Positions 1 through 9,447 of a DNA stretch of 64,000 nt are shown in pieces. The position numbers and the translations under genes were made by a program. Numbering within the stretch: the stretch's first letter is position 1; each line of letters opens with the position of its first letter. Below the pieces are notes generated by a model, which did not search any database, was not told the DNA's origin, and worked only from the letters and a program-made list of their open reading frames with translations. The DNA is from [Phialemoniopsis] sp. UDSM-2020 (Eukaryota > Ascomycota > Sordariomycetes > Thyridiales > Thyridiaceae): contig JAEILZ010000004.1 of the NCBI GenBank assembly GCA_018873225.1, positions 2,356,001 through 2,420,000 on the forward strand, written 5' to 3'.

Positions 1-750
1 CTGTATCAGGTTTCCACGGCCGTCGTGAATGACTGCGCCATGGGGAGCGACGCCTCCAACGGTCCAGATGGAGCCTCCGCTGGGAGCGCGGTTGGCGTAG
101 GTCTGGTAGTTCATGTGGACAGGACCCAGGACGGTTCTAGCTCTAGCCCTGGGTAGCATTGCCAAAGTGTCTGACCGGGAGATGGATCGCTGCATCGGAG
201 ATCCTGGAACGACCCGACGATGCGGGTAGCAGAAAGCATCGGGGGTGGCTCCGCTGTGACGAAGCAGTCGCTCGTCATCGGTAAGGTCTTCAGGTCGGCG
301 AGTGCTTCGGAACTTCTCGTGAAGAGGCGTAGTGGCGTCTCTCGAGGGAAGAAAGCGGTCCGGGGTACGTAGAGAAGGGCCAGAAATGCGAACGGGTCCG
401 ACATCTGAGCCTCGTCTAGCCAACTTGGGTGTCTTGGAGGTTTCAGTCGCAGCGAGGCTCACGATGGGGTGCTGAGTAAGTCGCGGAAGAGTGAGAGACC
501 TCTTTGAAAAGAGTGTGTCCGCGTCGGTGCCTGGGGTGCGAGTCTCGTTGTCAAGGAGTGCAACTTCAGAGTCAGTAGAACCGTTTCCGTCGAAAACATC
601 AAGGCGATACGACTCATGGGAGTCACATGTCGAGAGCTGCGTCAGCGGAGTGGCAATTCCAGAGCCATAGCCAGAGTCGGGATAGGGCGGCGAGGCATCA
701 CCCTCGCTGAATGCCTTGCGCCGAGGCGTAGGCGGAGGCGTGACCGGCAT
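1..750 (-). CDS. AMA1-like APC/C activator (Cdc20/Cdh1 family), N-terminal part only
   Basis: The frame is open for 250 codons from the ATG at 748-750 to the window edge, so the C-terminal part is missing. The N terminus is disordered and rich in Pro/Ser/Thr. Residues 131-137 read DRFLPSR, a match to the C-box (DR[FY][IL]PxR) by which Cdc20/Cdh1-type activators contact the anaphase-promoting complex. It is followed by a stretch around residues 145-172 (KFRS...LTDDERLLR...PDAF) that resembles fungal meiotic activators. The family's role is to recruit substrates to the APC/C ubiquitin ligase in the nucleus. The WD40 propeller expected after residue 220 lies outside the window. It could be a Cdh1 paralogue rather than AMA1; the C-box supports the family firmly, the subfamily only moderately. 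Confidence 0.72.
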   Translation of the reverse strand, partial: MPVTPPPTPRRKAFSEGDASPPYPDSGYGSGIATPLTQLSTCDSHESYRLDVFDGNGSTDSEVALLDNETRTPGTDADTLFSKRSLTLPRLTQHPIVSLAATETSKTPKLARRGSDVGPVRISGPSLRTPDRFLPSRDATTPLHEKFRSTRRPEDLTDDERLLRHSGATPDAFCYPHRRVVPGSPMQRSISRSDTLAMLPRARARTVLGPVHMNYQTYANRAPSGGSIWTVGGVAPHGAVIHDGRGNLIQ

Positions 751-2037
751 GATGAGTTGTCGTGATAGCTGTCGTTGGCAGAATGGGGATTCGTGGGGAA
801 CGTTGCGAAAGTGAAGCGAATGTTCCTAAAGGCAAGAAAGAGTGCAGTTGAGATCCATGAACAACCCGAGTGTCTAATCGTATTGGTTGTCTTGGAGTTT
901 GGCGACTTGTCCTAGCCTGTCAGAACTTGAAGGAGTGGCTTGAGAGGAAGGAAAAGTCGAGGGAGGAGAGGATGGGGAGAAGAACTCCTTTTATAGAGTT
1001 GACGACGAGCCAGTTGCGGCGGCAACTCTTTCGTCCGATTGTCGACAATAGTTGTACCTGAATGTGGATGCTTGGATAGACGTAAAAGATATCGACGGAA
1101 GCACAATAGGGAGAAGAGGTAGAGATGAGTGGCAGAACAAAAAGTGAGAATAAGGTGGTCAATGAACTGAATAGGAAAAGGGAAAGAGGAGGTGAAAGAC
1201 TGGAGTGTGCCGAGCTTGCAATAGTAAATGCAATGGCTTGGGTTCCTCCTTGTCCTCCTTGAATTCCTTTTTGAAGTTGGAGAGGAAAGGGCAAGGGATT
1301 TCCACTGGATTCCTCATGCCCATGCCGCCTCATGCTGAGTTGGTGTCCTCTCTGAAGCATTCATGACTTCGCTTGAAGGCAATGAGTGATTCAAGACTTG
1401 ATGAATGATCAATAGAGGATCCAACACTAGAGTGAGCATCAATGAGTACTACTCATTAGGTCATGGCAGGCGAATGTCCGCCCTTAGCAAGATATGCTGG
1501 TGATGTGAGAAAAACATGAAGTGAAACTCGATGCTAAGGTAACCCTCTGGAGGTATTGGTCTATTGAGAGTCGCTATTAGGAAGTGCTTATGGTCTGTAA
1601 ATATATGCATTCATATTTCGTAATAGCTTTGCTTCGGTTATCTCGCCGATGCATGAGTATTAGGGGACGTCGAGATGAGGCTGATGAAGTCGACTTAGAC
1701 GACGGTTGAATGTGAATTTGGTCGATGGATAACTAGTGGAGTCGAGATCTCCAGCAACCTTGCGGACAGCGGTAGGCGCTAAGCAAGTCCCCGCATTAGT
1801 GCTGCAGAGGAGCCCTCTTGAGGTAATTTAGTGGGGAGCTTCCACTGGCAGCTTCCCACTGGTCGCTGGAGATTACGCGGTAGAAGCGCCAAGGAGGCAG
1901 CATCATTAGATAAGATCCGCCCCCCTCAGATGCTGCGCACGCGGGTGTCTCGGCCGGAGCTGCTCCTCATCTTCGACCACTCTTCTCCTCGAACCGACAA
2001 TCTTGGCATTGACAGCCCTCTCTGCTGTGATATCGAT
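751..2037. other. Intergenic, divergent promoter region
   Basis: This 1.3 kb separates the divergent AMA1-like gene and BET4 and must hold both promoters. Short ORFs at 870-1360 overlap one another in different frames and look like chance. I recognise no specific regulatory motif. Confidence 0.6.
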
Positions 2038-3542
2038 ATGGCGAGTGTACGTGTGAAAGTTCCCCTTCGGTTCAATCCGTGACATCAATCGTGCGCGCAC
2101 AAGCAAAGAACGTAGCTAATCTCGCCGATCCCGCAGCACGGCGTAGCCCGGGCCATTCGAAAGCGTACCGAGGAACAACGACTTGAGGACCTGGAGAAGA
2201 TTAAAAAGTACCGCGATCTCGAGGACCAAGTGCGCGCAAACGTATGCTGATTTCCCTCGGCTTGCGAATCCTCGAATTCCTTCCGCAAGGTGGCTAACAA
2301 ACACCGCGACAAACAGGTCGCACAGGGTAACCTGGGCCCAGAGCTCTTCCAGCTGACCTCGAAGCTCCTCAGGCTCAACCCGGAGTACTACACGATATGG
2401 AACGTCCGCAGGCGTTCGCTAATCTCTGGATTATTGTCAAGACGATCGGCTGGGTCCTCGCCCTCGAGGGCGTCGCCGACTTCTTCTCGGACCGCCACTA
2501 CCACACCCTCTTCCGCCGCCTTATCTTCCTCTTCATCGACCGAGACCCCGCGCGGCCCGATCCCCCCGATGACTGGGCAGAGTGGTACTACAGCTGATGA
2601 AGAGGGAAGCGGTGCCAAAGATGCAAGCGCGTTAGCAGCAGATGGCCAAAGTCAAAGAAAGGCGGACCAGCAGAATGACTCAGATGTGCTCAGATCGGAG
2701 CTCAACTTCACGATACCACTGCTGTTAGAGGCGCCAAAGAGCTACTGGATCTGGAAGTACAGGTTATGGCTGCTGCAAGCAACTATCGAGCGACTGGATG
2801 TGCAGATGGCCAGGCGAGTGTGGGAGGAAGAGCTGGGACTCGCTTCCAAGATGCTGAGCAAAGACAAGCGCAACTTTCACGCCTGGGGCTACCGGCGCAA
2901 GGTCGTCGCCAAGCTAGAAAGTACGGAACTCGACGGCAAGAGCATGGTAGAGCAGGAGTTCGCTTATACGACAAAGAAGATCGAGGGTGATTTGTCCAAC
3001 TTCTCGGCCTGGCACAACCGCAGCAAGCTTATCCCCCGGCTCCTGGATGAAAGGGAAGCAGGAGATGTCGCTCGCAAAGACTTCCTTGAAGCAGGTATGA
3101 ATTTCCTCTTCTGCGTTTTCAGAAATGAGCTCTTTGGGCTGGATTACTGACAATCTATGCAGAGCTCAATCTTGTAAAAGAGGCACTTAATGTTGGGCCC
3201 GAGGACCAGTCGCTCTGGTTCTACCACGGCTTTCTCATGCGAGAAATAACAGACTATGTCGGCCGGCCGACCATCACACCGGCTCTCACCGAGGAGGAGA
3301 GAGAGCAATATGTAGAACGAGAGATTGACTTCATCAAAGATCTTCTCGAGGATTACGACGACATCAAGTGGCTCTACGAGGCGTTGCTCGAGTACAGCAT
3401 ATCTCTCTGGAATCTAACAGAGCAGATGCCCAAGCCAGACGAGGTGGACGAGTACTGGGGTTATATGCAGAAGCTGCAAGAACTAGATCCCATGCGCAAG
3501 GGGCGGTGGGACGACTTTGAAAAGGTATTCAAACAGTTGTAG
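2038..3542 (+). CDS. BET4: Rab geranylgeranyltransferase (type II) alpha subunit
   Basis: Exons are 2038-2046, 2137-2241, 2317-3094 and 3163-3542, giving 423 aa. With the beta subunit and Rab escort protein this subunit transfers geranylgeranyl groups to Rab GTPases in the cytosol. Five PFTA-type repeats are visible (YYTIWNVRR, YWIWKYRLW, FHAWGYRRK, FSAWHNRSK, SLWFYHGF). The first exon encodes only Met-Ala-Ser. For intron 2 I chose the acceptor at 2316 because a perfect CTAAC branch site lies 18-20 nt upstream; the earlier AG at 2289 would leave a 48-nt intron with no usable branch site. A Ser/Thr/Pro-rich insertion of roughly 80 residues (about 75-160) follows the first repeat, making the protein longer than usual. 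It converges on the phosphatase gene, 131 bp away. Confidence 0.9.
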
Positions 3543-3673
3543 GACTGCCGTATCATGAAGTGAGAAAGCATCTTCGGTGGGAGCATCTATGACTTTATAG
3601 ACATATAGGTCTTGTACTTGTCTTTGTATCATTTAGCATTGCATAACACTTATATCAACGCGCTGCATCACTA

Positions 3674-5278
3674 TTACAAGGCGATCGAGCCGTTGCACTT
3701 CCCTAACATCAAGCTCGCATCCACCCCTACTAGCCCATCAAAATACTCCAGAAGTGTCTCGACAGGTAGCATATCCATCTCGCCCAGCACTGGGCTCGAT
3801 GATTGAAGTACCTGCCCGCTGAGCAGCACTCTGATATAGAAGCTCCTGTCCTTCTTCCTCCACAGCTCAAAGACCACTTCGGCACCCATGCCGGGCCAGA
3901 CCATCTCATCCACCTGCAAGATAGACAATAGCCTGCTCACACTCCCGTCGTGCGCAATGTTGTGATACCAAAGCGTCTTCTTCTTTGACTGGGTACCGTC
4001 CTTCTGCACAGCCTCCCTCAGATGAGCAGCCAACTCAGCAACCCAAACGCCCCAGGCCCCGACGCTCGCCGCCAGCGACTGCTCGTCATCGCGGTACAGC
4101 CTGCTGTACTCCCACTGCCCAAACCGGTACGCCTCGTCCGCCATCTCCTGCGTCACGCACTTCCTCCCCTTTCCATCCTGAGAACACGGCAACGGCTTGT
4201 CATGGCACTGCCTCGCCGACAGGTTATCGTAGTAATGGTCCAGCGACTCGTGGAACTCCTCGTCGTCCCTCTCTACGCCCGATATGACATCGAGTTTCCT
4301 GTACAACGGCTCCGCGGCGCAAAGGTGCGCCTTCCATTCTTTGCCCCTTTTGATCTTCTTCATGACCTTCTCGGCCGCGGGGCAGACGTACCGCGGCTCG
4401 AGACTGTCCACCCGCGCGGCCTGCACGGCGAGCGGCACGGCCTCGGAGGCGCGCCACATGCCGTGCACGACCATGCCGGCGACGTGGCTCGTGATGAGGT
4501 TGTTGGTCACCCTGTACGCGACGCTGTCGCGCCAGGCGCCGTCGTCGCGAGAGGGCAGGAAGCCAAGCATGTGGCCGTACACGCCGTACAGGTCCTCGCC
4601 GTGGATCCACGCATCGTCTAGTCCTCCGGATGTAATCTGCGGGAACTGGCAGGACCCGACCCAGCCTCTTGGCGTGAAGGGATTGACGGATGAGGTAGAT
4701 CCCTCCCAGAAGGTGTCCGCCGCCTCGGCGCCATTGGGCGTGGAGGCCAGTGGCCTGGCGAAGTAGAACAAGCCCTGGTCATCGCAGTCCCAGGTGTAAG
4801 GCTCGATGGGGAAGGCGTTTGATGCGTAGGGCGTACGCTTGTGGTGACGATGAATAAGCTCGACATAGCGCAGCTCGTACTCCTCGTCAGGCACGACGTA
4901 CTCCTGCCGCCGGACGTGCGGCATGTTGCACCAGTTATATTTGCCGTACTCATCGTCAGGCGTGTCCGACGAGTTGTAGATGAATCCGTAGGTGCCAGTG
5001 TCGCTGACCACGTTGGTCAAGTTGTTGATGCGCGTCTGCCGCGGCGCGTGCCAGCGCAGCGTGTCCGCGGTCGCATCAGTGCCACTATAGGCTGTAGAAG
5101 CGACACCAGGCCTGAGAAACAGTGCTGCGACGACTGAAGTCGCAAAGTTGGAGAACATCTCTCTGGTCTGAGCTTGGACGATGAAGGGGATGAAGACCAG
5201 CAGGCTGGTGAGAAGCAGCGCCCGCGTCGCCCAAATCGAGCCGGCGATCGGCCGGTTGAGAAACCTTAAGACATTCAT
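3674..5278 (-). CDS. Histidine acid phosphatase family protein, membrane-anchored or secreted
   Basis: Single exon, 534 aa. Residues 144-150 read RHHKRTP, a variant of the branch-2 histidine phosphatase signature RHGxRxP, with H145 as the expected phospho-acceptor. H443-D444 (AHDGS) is the matching distal HD acid/base motif. The N terminus has a hydrophobic segment at about residues 18-36 with preceding Arg residues, so it is either a signal peptide or a type II anchor. Several N-glycosylation sequons (NLT, NSS, NLS) and paired cysteines fit an extracellular or vacuolar enzyme. The family releases phosphate from phosphomonoesters; the substrate (phytate-like, phosphoprotein or glycan) cannot be read from the sequence. 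The Gly-to-His change in the signature is unusual. I saw no CACGTG phosphate-response site in the 296-bp upstream gap. Confidence 0.82.
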   Translation of the reverse strand: MNVLRFLNRPIAGSIWATRALLLTSLLVFIPFIVQAQTREMFSNFATSVVAALFLRPGVASTAYSGTDATADTLRWHAPRQTRINNLTNVVSDTGTYGFIYNSSDTPDDEYGKYNWCNMPHVRRQEYVVPDEEYELRYVELIHRHHKRTPYASNAFPIEPYTWDCDDQGLFYFARPLASTPNGAEAADTFWEGSTSSVNPFTPRGWVGSCQFPQITSGGLDDAWIHGEDLYGVYGHMLGFLPSRDDGAWRDSVAYRVTNNLITSHVAGMVVHGMWRASEAVPLAVQAARVDSLEPRYVCPAAEKVMKKIKRGKEWKAHLCAAEPLYRKLDVISGVERDDEEFHESLDHYYDNLSARQCHDKPLPCSQDGKGRKCVTQEMADEAYRFGQWEYSRLYRDDEQSLAASVGAWGVWVAELAAHLREAVQKDGTQSKKKTLWYHNIAHDGSVSRLLSILQVDEMVWPGMGAEVVFELWRKKDRSFYIRVLLSGQVLQSSSPVLGEMDMLPVETLLEYFDGLVGVDASLMLGKCNGSIAL

Positions 5279-5574
5279 ATATGCATTTCCAAGTGTTCAA
5301 CAGATAAAGGTAGCCAGATTTGTCTTTTGATGGATCGACTGAGTCCTTGGTTGGTGTAAGTTCAAGGTTGACCCCAGCGAGAGAGGTGTTAATGGATGAG
5401 TTGACCCTCTGTGGGTCCGTGCCCTCACTTCAACCAGCATATCACTACCAGAGGTACCAGCATGAGAAGAAAATGCCTCGATATTGGGAAACAAGTTCAG
5501 AAAGGAGTTTTTGATCATTGCTGTAGTGGATATCTCTGATAGTAAAAAATACACGTCGGTTTCATCATCAAAGC

Positions 5575-7832
5575 TCATCGCCTCCTCCGATGAGGCACAG
5601 GACCCTGCATCTTTGGTGGCGGAACCGGCTTCGGCATCACACGCCTCCTCGTCCTCCAGACACCGAACCGTCCCCGTCCGCCCTCCAGGAGCTTGGAGTC
5701 GACTCTTCGGTATCGGACCTCCCATTGGATCCAGTGCTCAGTGCCCGGTAATCGAACTCCCAGCGTCGGTAGCGCCAACAAACGCTGTCCCTCAATTGCT
5801 TGCCGCCGATCAGACTCCCAGCGCCACTGCCTCTTCCTCTCGGCCTCTTGTTCCGGTGTCTCGGCAATGAGCGACTTGTAGTCGTTGGTTTCCTCGATTG
5901 TCAGGGGTTCCAGAGGCTTCTCGTGGCTTTTTAGCCAGTACTGCTTCCCCGATAACGCCCAATCGATGTCATCTTTTGTGTATAGTGCCGGCAGCGTATA
6001 GCGCACCTTTCCTGGTGCATATTTCTTGAGCTGCGCCGTGAATGCGTCTCTGGTCGTCGAGTCCAGCAAAGACTCTCGAAACTCCTTGGCGTGCGATTTG
6101 TCGAATGGTGCTACTGTTATTTCGAAAGGGAATCGATGCGACACTCGTATCCAGAACCGGCCGTCGTAGAGTTGCCAGGTACTCCATCGTGGCCACTTCC
6201 ACTCCTCAGGTCTCCGGCGCCAGCGCATCCTGAACTTCAGAGAAGGGATGATACATGTTGGCAGTGGCGAGTGGGCTGGTGATACGTGCGGTTCGCGAGA
6301 GAGATACCAGTACAGACTGCCGTCGGTGTTGCTGTGAACTGGAGTAAACTGCACGCCGCAAATTGTGAACGCCTTGGGGATCTGTTGATCTGCCGGCCCT
6401 CCAGCTACATCGAGTGTCGGGAACAGCCTTGTCACCACGTACTGCAAACTAGTGGCAGGCGTGATTTGCGTTTCAGGAGTCGCAAGTGTCAATAATTTCT
6501 GGATGAGCACTGCAGCAATGACACGGTAGTGCTCTACTCGCTTGTCGTACGAGGCAGCGGAGTAGATTGACCCTTTCCGCCTTGACCGAGGTCGTAGGGC
6601 AGGCAACCTGATAAAGACGGTGCCTATGTTGGACTGAAAATTGCGAATGATTGTCCGGTCTAGGAGGCGTTCAGCTTCGGCCTCCTCCATCTTGGCCCGT
6701 TGATCACATCGTTTCGCAAGCTGGAGGATAGCTGGCTTCTGCAAAGCCACAGGAAGGGTGTGGTTCCGTGCTATGTACCTCAATGCGTTTCGCGTTGTTA
6801 ACGTCGGATCCTGATTTGTATGATCTTCGAACCAAGGTATGTTGTGGTGCTCGCACGTTGCGATCAATCGATCCTTTCCAAATTTGAGAAGTGGGCGGTA
6901 AATCATGACGCCGAGGTCTTCCACATCCAACGGGACTAGAGGGGGCGCTTTCCTGGCCTTTCCTTGCACTTCGAGTAGATTGTCGTCAAGACTGAAGGGA
7001 TCGACTGCGTCGGAATGCAGGCCGGATTCCAGCTCCTTCATGAATTCTGAAGGGTCGATATCATTCCGTAATGCGCGCCGCATGCTTCTCCTCTCCGCTC
7101 GCGAAGGCTGGAAATTGAAGGAGGGATGCCTCAGCCTCTGATCGTCTACAAAGCCACTTCTGTCTGCCCCATGGATTCCTTGGCATTCGGGTATGTCGTT
7201 CGCAGCACGGATGCCTCGAAGCCCCCTGCTGCCGTGGCCAGCCAGCAGTCGCATCATGACCGTTTCGTATTGGTCGTCCTCGTGGTGTGCAAACAACAGT
7301 GAGACATATCTGTTGAGGGCCGACCTCTTCCCAATTGCCCGATAACGCATACGACGAGCAATGCTCTCGAGGTTGGGCAGTGTGGTAGGGTCGACATCGC
7401 GGCCCACCTCGTTCGCCCAGTTCAGCGGGATGACCTGCGATCGAAGACCTACCCGTTCGAACAGAACTCTGGTCACTTCTCGGGCTTCTTCTGTGCTGAT
7501 ATCTCGCAGCCGGTGGTCTATGATGAGAGCATGGAAGCTATGCACGGGGTGGTCTGCAACTTTGAGCCAGGGGTCCTCTCGTCTGGCCCGGGCACAGAGG
7601 AAGGCCAGAGCCATTGAGTCTACGCCTCCACTGATGGCAAGAGCTGTGACAGGTATCAGCATATACTTTTGGTTGAGACATCTCAGGTCGCCCATTACTC
7701 ACCGACAGGCCTGTGCATCGAGGCGCGAGCTCGAGGCATCCGTGGTGGACATGTCGCCCGAAGCGCCTCGAGAAACTCATGGCGTTCAATGGGCAGAGCG
7801 GCCCTATGCAGGACCTGCGGTATAGTGCTCAT
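5575..7832 (-). CDS. tRNA(Ile)-lysidine synthetase-like (TilS) PP-loop ATPase
   Basis: Exons run 7832-7703 and 7643-5575, giving 732 aa; the 59-nt intron (GTGAGT donor, TGCTGATAC branch) restores the frame directly before the active site. Residues 48-53 are SGGVDS, the PP-loop that binds ATP. Downstream are the TilS hallmarks HHEDDQYET, GSRGLRGI, and a YRPLL...DHTNQDPTLTTRN segment. TilS converts the wobble C of tRNA(Ile) CAU to lysidine so that it reads AUA; in fungi the expected substrate is the mitochondrial tRNA. The N terminus holds several Arg and hydrophobic residues compatible with mitochondrial import, but I infer this only. The protein is much longer than bacterial TilS, with a long C-terminal extension ending in an Arg/Pro-rich tail. 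It is divergent from the PET8 carrier gene. Confidence 0.85.
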
Positions 7833-8267
7833 GCCATGCTATGCTTGTGAGCCCTTGATATGTACAGTTTCAAGAGGCATGTAGCCATTTCACAATACTA
7901 TGGACAAAGAAAAGTTACAAGATGAGTGAGCTTGACCGCACTGAAGACATGGTCCAAGCTCTTTCCTGCTGCTGGGTGGATGTTTGTGTTGGCGGAAAGA
8001 CCCTTGAAATGAGCGCTAAAAAATTCCCAGAAATGACTTCACCTCGGTCGCGATCCGAGCTCGGAGAAGACCGCATCTACGACCGCACACTTCTATACTC
8101 CTTCAACCACAACCCGCAGCCAGCTCAAGAGCTCGACAATGGGACTTCGCCAGGGCTGCAGGTGACATATCGATAGACACCCTCTCTCCCAATTGACCCA
8201 GCCTGCATTCCAGGCATCTCAAACCGTCACCCATACTCCCTCACGCGACAGATCCTCTCCGCCCAAG
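7833..8267. other. Divergent promoter, TilS-like / PET8
   Basis: This 435-bp gap is shared by two divergent genes. A chance ORF at 7922-8176 and an in-frame TTG at 8193 precede the first ATG of PET8; I treat both as leader sequence. Confidence 0.6.
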
Positions 8268-9176
8268 ATGTCCTCCTCCTCCCCCTCCCCCTCAGCGAAC
8301 CCCTCCTTCGCAACAGCCCTCCTAGCCGGCGGCCTCGCGGGAACCACCGTCGACATGACCCTCTTCCCCCTCGACACCCTCAAGACTCGCCTCCAGTCCT
8401 CGGCCGGCTTCTTCGCGACCGGCGGCTTCCGCGGCATCTACCGCGGCGTCGGCTCCGCCCTCGTCGGCTCCGCCCCGGGCGCCGCCTTCTTCTTCTGCAC
8501 CTACGAGGCCACCAAGTCCGCCCTGTCCTCCCCCTCAGTAGCCACCTCAATACTCGGCTCCAGCAGCGGGAGCGGAGACCTCGGTCACGCCGGCCCCGGC
8601 ACGCACATGCTCGCCGCCTCGCTAGGCGAGGTCGCCGCCTGCGCCGTGCGCGTGCCGACAGAGGTCGTCAAGCAGCGCGCGCAGGCCGGACAATTCCCCA
8701 CCTCGGCCGCGGCCCTGGGGTCCATCCTGTCGAGCCGGCACACCCTCGGGCTGGGCGGCATGCTGCGCAACCTCTACCGCGGGTGGGGCATCACCGTCGT
8801 GCGCGAGGTGCCCTTCACCGTGATCCAGTTCCCCCTGTGGGAAGCCCTGAAGGCTTGGGGTCGGAAACGGCAGGGGTTGGACAAGAGGCTGGGCCAGGAG
8901 GTCGGCGCGGCCGAGAGCGCGCTGTACGGCAGCGTTTCGGGCGGGATCGCGGCGGGGCTGACGACGCCGCTCGACGTGCTCAAGACGCGGGTGATGCTGA
9001 GCGCCGAGAAGAGGAGCGCTGTGTCCATTGTGAGGGGCATACTGAGCGAGCACGGCGTCCGGCCGTTCTTTGCGGGCATTGGGCCGCGGGTGATGTGGAT
9101 CAGCGCGGGGGGTGCGATATTCCTGGGTAGCTACCAGTGGGCTGTCAATACGCTTCAGGGGCAAAAGAGGATATGA
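8268..9176 (+). CDS. PET8: Mitochondrial S-adenosylmethionine carrier
   Basis: Single exon, 302 aa, the usual length for SLC25 carriers. Three repeats each carry the carrier signature: PLDTLKTRLQ, PTEVVKQRAQ and PLDVLKTRVM; the second, with Glu and KQR, is typical of the SAM carrier subfamily (yeast Pet8/Sam5, human SLC25A26). Gly-rich GxxxG helices (LLAGGLAGTTVDM, SVSGGIAAGLTT) support six membrane spans in the inner mitochondrial membrane. The family imports SAM in exchange for S-adenosylhomocysteine for methylation of mitochondrial RNA and quinones and for lipoate and biotin synthesis. I start at the ATG at 8268 (MSSSSPSPSANPSF); upstream in-frame codons lack an ATG. Convergent with the WDR48-like gene 271 bp away. 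Confidence 0.9.
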   Translation: MSSSSPSPSANPSFATALLAGGLAGTTVDMTLFPLDTLKTRLQSSAGFFATGGFRGIYRGVGSALVGSAPGAAFFFCTYEATKSALSSPSVATSILGSSSGSGDLGHAGPGTHMLAASLGEVAACAVRVPTEVVKQRAQAGQFPTSAAALGSILSSRHTLGLGGMLRNLYRGWGITVVREVPFTVIQFPLWEALKAWGRKRQGLDKRLGQEVGAAESALYGSVSGGIAAGLTTPLDVLKTRVMLSAEKRSAVSIVRGILSEHGVRPFFAGIGPRVMWISAGGAIFLGSYQWAVNTLQGQKRI

Positions 9177-9447
9177 TATGAGTGACGAGAGAAGGGGAAA
9201 GAAGCAAGCCGAGCTCTGATGGCGGAATCACGGCAAGAGAATATGAACACATACACTTCACGACACTACTAGGCGGTAATTATGCGAGACTGGTATGTCA
9301 TGTACGATACATTTCACCATGTATATTAAACCCAGGCTCGAGGAGCTCCAGGCCAAACTTTTTGGTATGTACACTAGATATAGAAACCTTCAACGGTATA
9401 GACAGGCGGGCGGAGAGATGCATATTAGAGTCAGGAACACCCTCGGA

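Noticed and set aside
2069..2080. GGTTCAATCC, a perfect match to a tRNA B-box
   Set aside because: It lies inside BET4 intron 1; no A-box or cloverleaf can be built upstream.
2290..2316. Extra nine codons at the start of BET4 exon 3
   Set aside because: They require a 48-nt intron with no usable branch site; the acceptor at 2316 follows a CTAAC at the right distance.
8193..8267. N-terminal extension of PET8 from a TTG
   Set aside because: Non-ATG start, no conserved residues, and the ATG at 8268 gives the normal carrier length.
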